A stretch of 9,377 nt of DNA, from NCBI GenBank assembly GCA_002409445.1, contig DHNJ01000163.1, positions 1-9,377 on the forward strand, given 5' to 3'. Source of the DNA: Armatimonadetes bacterium UBA5419. Lineage in GTDB: Bacteria; Armatimonadota; UBA10988. Below, piece after piece: positions 1-6,110 of the stretch (the stretch's first letter is position 1; each line of letters opens with the position of its first letter). A program made the position numbers and the translations under genes. A model generated the notes under the pieces. It worked only from the letters and a program-made list of their open reading frames with translations, was not told the origin of the DNA and did not search any database.

Positions 1-629
1 TCGGCGCGGGCGAAGGCGGCCAGCGGGTCGCGCCGCGTGCCGGCGGGGAACAGGCCGCCGAGGCCCCACGGCTGCGTAGCGTCGACGAGGACGATCTGGT
101 GGTCGACGGCCAGGCGTCGGTACTGGAACCCGTCGTCGAGGATGAGCAGCGTCGCGCCGAAACGGTCGACGGCGGCCTGTGCGGTGAGCCGTCGGTCCTT
201 GCCCGCGAGCACGGGGATGTCGCCCAGGCGGCGCGCGAGGAGGACCGCCTCGTCGCCCGCGACACTGACCGGCAGCAGCTCGCGTTGGCCGTCGTGGACG
301 ACATTGACGCCCTCGAGCCGCTCACCACCATGCCCGCGGATGAGGATCGCCACGCGCTCGCGGGCGCGGTGCTGTTCGGCCAGGGCGATGACCGCTGGCG
401 TCTTGCCGGTGCCGCCCATGGTCAGGTTACCGACCGAGATGACCCGCGCGGGCACCCGTAGCGGCCGGATGAGGCCCCAGGCGTAGACCAGTTCGCGGAC
501 CCAGACGCCGAGGCCATAGCCCCAGGAGACGATGGTTAGCGCGCCGCGCGTCAGGCTCGGCAGGAGGCCGCGGCGGCGACCGCTGACGGTCTCGAGGTAC
601 CAGTGTTCGAGGCTACTTGGGGTTGGCAT
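1..629 (-). CDS. lpxK: Tetraacyldisaccharide 4'-kinase (lipid A 4'-kinase), 3' end cut off by window
   Basis: LpxK phosphorylates the 4' position of the tetraacyl disaccharide 1-phosphate with ATP to give lipid IVA, at the cytoplasmic face of the inner membrane. The reading frame starts at an ATG (complement 627-629) inside the end of waaA and runs open to base 1, giving 209 visible residues of a family usually 320-370 long. The start of the protein (LEHWYLE at 7-13, then a hydrophobic stretch at about 30-50) resembles the LpxK membrane-associated helix. A P-loop follows in VGNLTMGGTGKTP (66-78), then IRGHGG (97-102), AGDEAVLLARR (124-134; the Asp of GDE matches the catalytic base described for this family) and DDGFQ (165-169). 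The residue after DDGFQ is Tyr where His is usual, and the later PAG motif reads GGLFPAGTRRD. It overlaps waaA by 17 bp, so translation is probably coupled. Identification is firm; the C-terminal third is not visible. Confidence 0.93.
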   Translation of the reverse strand, partial: MPTPSSLEHWYLETVSGRRRGLLPSLTRGALTIVSWGYGLGVWVRELVYAWGLIRPLRVPARVISVGNLTMGGTGKTPAVIALAEQHRARERVAILIRGHGGERLEGVNVVHDGQRELLPVSVAGDEAVLLARRLGDIPVLAGKDRRLTAQAAVDRFGATLLILDDGFQYRRLAVDHQIVLVDATQPWGLGGLFPAGTRRDPLAAFARA

Positions 630-1919
630 CGAGCAACTCGACGAGCGCGTCGACGTAGCGGGCGACCGCGCCCTGGCTGGCTTCGAGGGTGGTTCGGCCG
701 CGGGCACCGATAGTCCGGGCGAGCTGCGGGTCGCCGAACCAGGCCATGGTCGCCGCGGCCAGGCTCTCGGCGTCGGTGACTTTGCGCGCGGCGCCGGCGT
801 TCATCAGCAGGGCGACGCTGTCGCGCATGTTGGACACGTACGGCCCGGTGAGCACCGGCTTGCCCTGGGCGGCCGCCTGCAAGACGTTGCTGCCACCGAG
901 CTTGACCAAGCTGCGGCCGACGAAGCAGACGTCGGCGACGGCATAGAGTGTGGCCAGCTCGCCGATTGTGTCGACGATGACGATCGCCTGCTCGGCACGG
1001 CTGCGTTCGGAGTCTGCCGGCAACTGCGAGCGCAGGACCGGTGTGTGGCCAGCTTCATGGACCAGCGTGGCGATCTCCGCAGCGCGGTCGATCGCGCGGG
1101 GGACAAGGACGAGCCGGGCGGTGGGGTGGCTAGCGCGGATGGCCGCGAAGGCTTCGAGGAGGATCGCCTCCTCGCCCGGCCCCGTGCTGCCGGCGAGCAG
1201 GACGGGTTGGTCTGATTCGAGGCCGAGCAGTGTCTGCCAACCCGCGAGGTCCTGCGCGGTGACCTGCGGGAAGGCCTCGTCGGCCTTGAGGTTGCCCAGG
1301 ACCTCAGGGTTCTGACCGCCCAGCGTCCGGATCCGCTCGGCGTCGGCCTCCGATTGCATCAGCAGCCGCGACGCGTTGGAGAGGCACCAGCGGTAGACCC
1401 AGGTCACCCGCCAGCGCTGAATGACGGCGAAGGCGCCCTCGCTGATGCGGCCGTTGACCACGGCGACCTTGGCCCCGCAGGCGCGCGCGCGCCAAAACAG
1501 GTTGGGCCAGAGTTCGGTGTCGATCGTTGCGAGGAGCGTCGGGCAGGCGCGGCGCAGGGCCCGGTTGACGACCCAGAGGAGGTCGAGCGGGAGGTAGAAC
1601 ACCGCGTCGGCGTCGGCGGTCAGGGCGACCTCGCGGCCGGTCTCGGTACCCTGGCTCAGGAGCAACACCGCCTCGGGCCGGGCGGCGCGCAGGGCGGTGA
1701 GCAGCGGCTTGGCGGCCATCGTCTCCCCCACCGAGACGGCGTGAATCCAAATGACCTCCCGCCCGTGGGTCAGTTCCTTCAGCTCGCGCGTCAGGTAGCC
1801 CATGCGGTCATGGAGGCCGGGGCGGCTGCGGGCGCTGCTGCCGTAGCGGATCCAGATGGCCAGCGTGATGAACGGCAGGATGAGGAACGAGACCGCGTTG
1901 TAGACCAGGGCTGCCGAGT

Positions 1920-1923
<4 letters not shown>
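613..1923 (-). CDS. waaA: 3-deoxy-D-manno-octulosonic acid (Kdo) transferase
   Basis: WaaA (KdtA) is a GT-B glycosyltransferase (family GT30) that transfers Kdo from CMP-Kdo to the lipid A precursor at the inner membrane. The 436 residues are normal in length. A hydrophobic N-terminal anchor (about 5-25) is followed by IHAVSVGE (60-67; Glu67 matches the catalytic base of the family), DTELWPN (135-141), GNLKAD (210-215), AGSTGPGEE (244-252) and DTIGELATLY (318-327). The last signature, GGSNVLQAA (343-351), stands where GGHNxLEAA or GGHNxLEPA is usual. The N-terminal acceptor and catalytic motifs are kept, but several C-terminal, nucleotide-side motifs have lost a usual His: STH to STG, PRH to PRA, GGHN to GGSN, GPH to GPY. 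The donor could therefore differ from CMP-Kdo, or this may be normal for its lineage. Its ATG overlaps the msbA stop as ATGA, and its 3' end overlaps lpxK. I see no kdsA or kdsB here. Confidence 0.92.
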
Positions 1924-3662
<1,739 letters not shown>

Positions 3663-3664
3663 GC

Positions 3665-4453
3665 TCAATGCTCCAACTGGCGTCCGTAGCGACCGGCCTG
3701 CATCGCATGGGCGAAGTCGAGCAGGCGCTGGAGGTGGGCGGGGGGATCGGGGTACTCGGCGGTCAGCTGCTCGAGCGCGACCGTGATGCTCAGCTTGCCC
3801 GCCCAGATGCGGCGCAGGGCGCGGCGGATCAGCGCGCGGTCCGGCGCGTCGAAGCCGGCGCGCTGCAGGCCAACCGAGTTCTCGCCGATCAGCTTCGCGG
3901 GCACGCCGTGGACCATGCTGAAGGGCGGTACGTCCTGGTTGGCGCCGGACATGCCGCCGACCATCGCGTACTCGCCGATGGTCACGCGCTGGTGGATCGC
4001 GGTATTGCCGCCGATGACCGCGTGGTCGCCGATGCGCGCGTGTCCGCCGACCATCGCGACGTTGGCCAGCGTGACGTAGTTGCCTACGGTCACGTCGTGG
4101 CCCAGGTGGCTGGTAGCCATGAAGCAGTTGTGGTCGCCGACCTGGGTGGCTCCGCCCGAGAGGCTTGCGCGGTGGATGGTCACACCCTCGCGGATGACGT
4201 TGTGCGAACCGATGATCAGGCGTGTGTCGTCGGCGCCCGCGCGGTGCTGCGCGCCGCCGCCGAGGACCACACCGTAGGAGATCTCGTTGTCGGTACCCAG
4301 GCTGGTGCCGGACATGAGGTACGAGTGAGGACCCAGGCGTGTGCGGTCGCCGATGGTCACGTCCGCCTCGACGATCGCGAACGGACCGACTTCGACGTCA
4401 TCGCCCAGTATGGCCCGCGGGTCGACGATGGCAGTGGGGTGGATGATGGCCAT
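3665..4453 (-). CDS. lpxA: Acyl-[ACP]--UDP-N-acetylglucosamine O-acyltransferase
   Basis: LpxA transfers an (R)-3-hydroxyacyl chain from acyl carrier protein to the 3-OH of UDP-GlcNAc, the first step of lipid A synthesis, in the cytosol as a trimer. At 262 residues it matches the E. coli protein in length. The first 190 residues are hexapeptide repeats of a left-handed beta-helix, starting at IHPTAIVDP (4-12). IREGVTIHR (87-95) and SHLGHD (115-120) follow; His119 aligns with the catalytic His125 of E. coli. Next come GNTAIHQ (149-155), VGGMSG (165-170), NQDVPPF (172-178) and NSVGLQRAGF (192-201). The rest is the usual helical C-terminal domain. The E. coli residues Glu200 and Arg205 are replaced here by Val194 and Ala199; similar sequences occur in other LpxA proteins, so I do not read this as loss of function. 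The gene begins 7 nt after fabZ, and msbA begins 2 nt after its TGA. Where lpxB often follows lpxA, it is absent. Confidence 0.95.
   Translation of the reverse strand: MAIIHPTAIVDPRAILGDDVEVGPFAIVEADVTIGDRTRLGPHSYLMSGTSLGTDNEISYGVVLGGGAQHRAGADDTRLIIGSHNVIREGVTIHRASLSGGATQVGDHNCFMATSHLGHDVTVGNYVTLANVAMVGGHARIGDHAVIGGNTAIHQRVTIGEYAMVGGMSGANQDVPPFSMVHGVPAKLIGENSVGLQRAGFDAPDRALIRRALRRIWAGKLSITVALEQLTAEYPDPPAHLQRLLDFAHAMQAGRYGRQLEH
3671..3674 (-). promoter_or_regulatory. Ribosome-binding site deciding the msbA start
   Basis: On the minus strand these bases read GGAG. They are 8 nt from the ATG at 3660-3662 but only 2 nt from the alternative TTG at 3666-3668, so the ATG is the better start. The site lies inside the last codons of lpxA, so lpxA translation probably feeds msbA. 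Confidence 0.6.
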
Positions 4454-4460
4454 GCGGATA

Positions 4461-4967
4461 CTACTCGAGGTCCTTGTCTTGGATCAGCGCGAAGTTGCAG
4501 GTGGCCTCGGCCGCGACCTGGTCCTCCACCTCGGCGCGCAGGCGCATCGTGGCCATGTAGCGGCCGAAGCGGTAGCGCACGGAGATGGCCTCGGCGTGGA
4601 CGACGAGCAAATCGCCGGGGCGCACCGGACGGCGGAACTTGGCCCGCTCGATGCCGGTGAACAGCGGTACCCAGCCATCCGCGGCGATGCCCGTTAGGAC
4701 CACGACACCCGACAGCTGTGCGCCAGCCTCGACGATGAGCACACCGGGCATGACGGGGAACGCGGGGTAGTGACCGGCAAAGAACCACTCGTTGATCGTG
4801 ACCATCTTGTGCGCGGTCGCCGAGACCCCAGGTTCGAGGGCGACCACCCGGTCGATCAGCAGGAACGGCGGCCGGTGCGGCAGCAACTCCTGGATCTGGA
4901 CAATGTCGAGGGTCCGGCCAGCGTAGCGGGCGGTCACCTCTGGGTCGGGAAAAGGCATGGGCTGCAT
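4461..4967 (-). CDS. fabZ: (3R)-hydroxyacyl-ACP dehydratase
   Basis: FabZ removes water from (3R)-hydroxyacyl-ACP to give trans-2-enoyl-ACP in fatty acid elongation, and so competes with LpxA for hydroxyacyl-ACP. From the ATG at complement 4965-4967 the protein has 168 residues. It shows ELLPHRPPFLLIDRV (27-41), AGHYPAFPVMPGVLIVEAGAQ in the segment 64-84 (catalytic His66 and Glu80), GIERAKFRRPVRPGD (105-119) and an EATCNFAL end. This is the standard hot-dog fold dehydratase. A longer frame from a GTG at 5019-5021 is open, but that codon overlaps the -10 box at 5012-5017 and so lies upstream of the predicted transcript start; I reject it. A second ATG at 4956-4958 has no visible ribosome site. 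The ribosome site used is probably AGGA at 4980-4983, a long 12 nt from the ATG and partly inside a hairpin. This is the first gene of the lipid A operon, placed directly before lpxA as in many bacteria. Confidence 0.95.
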   Translation of the reverse strand: MQPMPFPDPEVTARYAGRTLDIVQIQELLPHRPPFLLIDRVVALEPGVSATAHKMVTINEWFFAGHYPAFPVMPGVLIVEAGAQLSGVVVLTGIAADGWVPLFTGIERAKFRRPVRPGDLLVVHAEAISVRYRFGRYMATMRLRAEVEDQVAAEATCNFALIQDKDLE

Positions 4968-4974
4968 GAGTAAG

Positions 4975-5002
4975 GCCAATCCTGGATGCGCCGGGGATTG
5001 GC
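4975..5002 (-). repeat. Inverted repeat (hairpin) at the 5' end of the lpx operon leader
   Basis: Read on the minus strand, GCCAATCC (5002-4995) and GGATTGGC (4982-4975) are perfect 8-bp complementary arms around a 12-nt loop. The hairpin would begin a few bases after the predicted transcription start (about 5005). Three bases of the likely fabZ ribosome site AGGA (4983-4980) are in the 3' arm. It could be an RNA stem that limits fabZ translation, a 5' stabilising hairpin, or a DNA dyad acting as an operator. The repeat is seen directly; the function is inferred. Confidence 0.55.
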
Positions 5003-5011
5003 GCGTGTGGC

Positions 5012-5040
5012 AGTGTAACACCCACCCAAGGCCGCGTCAA
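5012..5040 (-). promoter_or_regulatory. Sigma70-type promoter of the fabZ-lpxA-msbA-waaA-lpxK operon
   Basis: On the minus strand, -35 TTGACG (5040-5035) and -10 TACACT (5017-5012) are separated by exactly 17 bp. Transcription would start near 5005 and give a leader of about 38 nt before the fabZ ATG at 4967. It is the only strong promoter I see for the left half, in keeping with the close packing of the five genes. Confidence 0.75.
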
Positions 5041-5057
5041 CGAAGCCCAAAGGACGT

Positions 5058-5086
5058 TTGACCGGGCCCTGCGCGGGGCGTACAAT
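5058..5086 (+). promoter_or_regulatory. Sigma70-type promoter of ilvE
   Basis: The -35 TTGACC (5058-5063) and -10 TACAAT (5081-5086) are separated by 17 bp, close to the sigma70 consensus. Transcription would start near 5093, about 30 nt before the ilvE ATG. It points away from the lpx operon promoter, with only 17 bp between the two -35 boxes. Confidence 0.78.
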
Positions 5087-5113
5087 GGTGGCTTAGGCTC
5101 GCGTCTGGGCCGT

Positions 5114-5119
5114 GGAGGG
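5114..5119 (+). promoter_or_regulatory. Ribosome-binding site deciding the ilvE start
   Basis: GGAGGG lies 4 nt before the ATG at 5124. The in-frame GTG at 5112 overlaps this site and has no better one upstream, so the ATG at 5124 is preferred. Confidence 0.7.
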
Positions 5120-5123
5120 TACG

Positions 5124-5999
5124 ATGTCGGTGATCTATCTGGATGGCGAGTTTGTGGCGTCTCACGAGGCCACGGTCTCGGTCTTTGATCACGGGCTCCT
5201 CTACGGTGATGGCGTCTTCGAGGGCATTCGCGCGTACAACGGCCGCGTTTTCCGGCTCGAGGAGCACATCCGCCGGCTGTTCGATTCGGCCAAAGCGATC
5301 ATCCTCGACATCGGCATGAGCCAGGCTGAGGTCTGCGCAGCGGTGGTCGAGACGTGCCGGCGCAACGAGATCCGCGATGGCTACATCCGTGTGGTCGTCA
5401 CCCGGGGCCCCGGCGATCTCGGGCTCGACCCGCGCAAGTGCAGCAAACCGACAGTCTTCGTCATCGCCGCGGCAATCCAACTCTATCCCGAGCGCTGCTA
5501 CACCGAGGGGCTCCGCGTGGTGACCTGCGCCACCCGCCGCAACCACCCGCAGGCGTTGGACCCCAGCATCAAGTCGCTCAACTACCTGAACAACATCCTG
5601 GCCAAGATCGAAGTCAACCGCGCGGGCGCCGACGAGGGCCTGATGCTCAACGCTGAGGGCTGGGTGGCTGAGGCGACGGGCGACAACATCTTCGTCATGC
5701 GCGACGGCCAGATCTACACCCCGCCGGTCGCCGCCGGCTGCCTGCGGGGTATCACTCGCGACACGGTGATCGAGCTGGCACAGGCCGCCGGCTTGCCGCT
5801 GGTCGAGGAGTTCTTCAGCCTGCACTTCGTCTACACCGCTGACGAGATCTTCCTGACCGGCTCGGCGGCCGAGGTTGTGCCGGTGACCAATGTCGATGAG
5901 CGCGTGATCGGCGACGGCCGGCCGGGCCCCATCTCGCGCCAACTGGTCGACCTGTACCGCGACTACGTAGCGCACAATGGGACCCCGATCGGGACCTAA
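5124..5999 (+). CDS. ilvE: Branched-chain amino acid aminotransferase (class IV, PLP)
   Basis: IlvE interconverts leucine, isoleucine and valine with their 2-oxo acids using 2-oxoglutarate/glutamate, in the cytosol, and performs the last step of branched-chain amino acid synthesis. The protein has 291 residues, a usual length for this form. Fold type IV features appear in order: VFDHGLLYGDGVFEGIRAY (20-38), HIRRLFDSA (48-56; Arg50 at the PLP phosphate position), SIKSLNYLNN (148-157; Lys150 forms the Schiff base with PLP), EATGDNIF (183-190; Glu183 at the PLP pyridine-nitrogen position), RGITRD (208-213) and LTGSAAEVVPV (244-254). The FEGIRAY motif favours a branched-chain enzyme over D-amino acid transaminase or aminodeoxychorismate lyase, which share the fold. 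Start chosen as above. It has its own promoter, diverges from the lpx operon, and ends 111 bp before clpC. No other ilv or leu gene is in view, so it looks like a stand-alone gene. Confidence 0.93.
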   Translation: MSVIYLDGEFVASHEATVSVFDHGLLYGDGVFEGIRAYNGRVFRLEEHIRRLFDSAKAIILDIGMSQAEVCAAVVETCRRNEIRDGYIRVVVTRGPGDLGLDPRKCSKPTVFVIAAAIQLYPERCYTEGLRVVTCATRRNHPQALDPSIKSLNYLNNILAKIEVNRAGADEGLMLNAEGWVAEATGDNIFVMRDGQIYTPPVAAGCLRGITRDTVIELAQAAGLPLVEEFFSLHFVYTADEIFLTGSAAEVVPVTNVDERVIGDGRPGPISRQLVDLYRDYVAHNGTPIGT

Positions 6000-6010
6000 C
6001 GTGCGTTAGG
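5995..6010. repeat. Inverted repeat spanning the ilvE stop codon
   Basis: CCTAAC (5995-6000) and GTTAGG (6005-6010) are perfect 6-bp arms around the loop GTGC; the ilvE TAA (5997-5999) is inside the left arm. A perfect 10-bp palindrome CCCGATCGGG (5984-5993) lies just before it. There is no T-run after the stem, so this is not a classical intrinsic terminator. It could be a weak 3'-end hairpin, or a protein-binding dyad about 70-85 bp upstream of the predicted clpC transcription start. Confidence 0.4.
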
Positions 6011-6043
6011 GGGCAGATGGCAGCGTAGTAGCACCCGCGTCCG

Positions 6044-6072
6044 TTGACCGGGTGGCTGGCGCGCCACACAAT
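6044..6072 (+). promoter_or_regulatory. Sigma70-type promoter of clpC
   Basis: The -35 TTGACC (6044-6049) and -10 CACAAT (6067-6072) are separated by 17 bp. Transcription would start near 6079, about 32 nt before the clpC ATG. I see no CIRCE element and no CtsR-type heptad repeat. The spacer itself holds a palindrome, TGGCGCGCCA (6057-6066), and overlapping arms GTGGC (6052-6056) and GCCAC (6063-6067), which could be an operator. Confidence 0.65.
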
Positions 6073-6110
6073 GAATAAGGGCCAGTGGGCCACGCTGAAG
6101 GCAATTTACA

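Noticed and set aside
532..1215. Plus-strand frames antisense to waaA and lpxK (also 37-486 and 1354-1956)
   Set aside because: The minus-strand genes carry diagnostic motifs. These frames carry none and have low-complexity Arg/Ala/Asp/Gly composition.
3668..4660. A 330-codon plus-strand frame antisense to lpxA and the end of fabZ
   Set aside because: It is the mirror of the LpxA hexapeptide repeats (repetitive Val/Ala/Asp/His), not an independent protein.
4968..5021. Longer fabZ starting at the GTG at 5019-5021
   Set aside because: The GTG overlaps the -10 box, so it lies upstream of the predicted transcript start. The extra 18 residues do not resemble the FabZ N-terminus.
4968..5123. A small RNA or riboswitch in the divergent intergenic region
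   Set aside because: The 156 bp are well explained by two promoters, two short leaders and one hairpin. I see no known riboswitch core.
5037..5975. A 312-codon minus-strand frame antisense to ilvE
   Set aside because: It covers nearly all of a well-supported IlvE and shows no family motif. Long antisense frames are expected at this GC content.
6000..6110. CIRCE or CtsR operator upstream of clpC
   Set aside because: Neither the TTAGCACTC/GAGTGCTAA dyad nor tandem GGTCAAA-type heptads are present.
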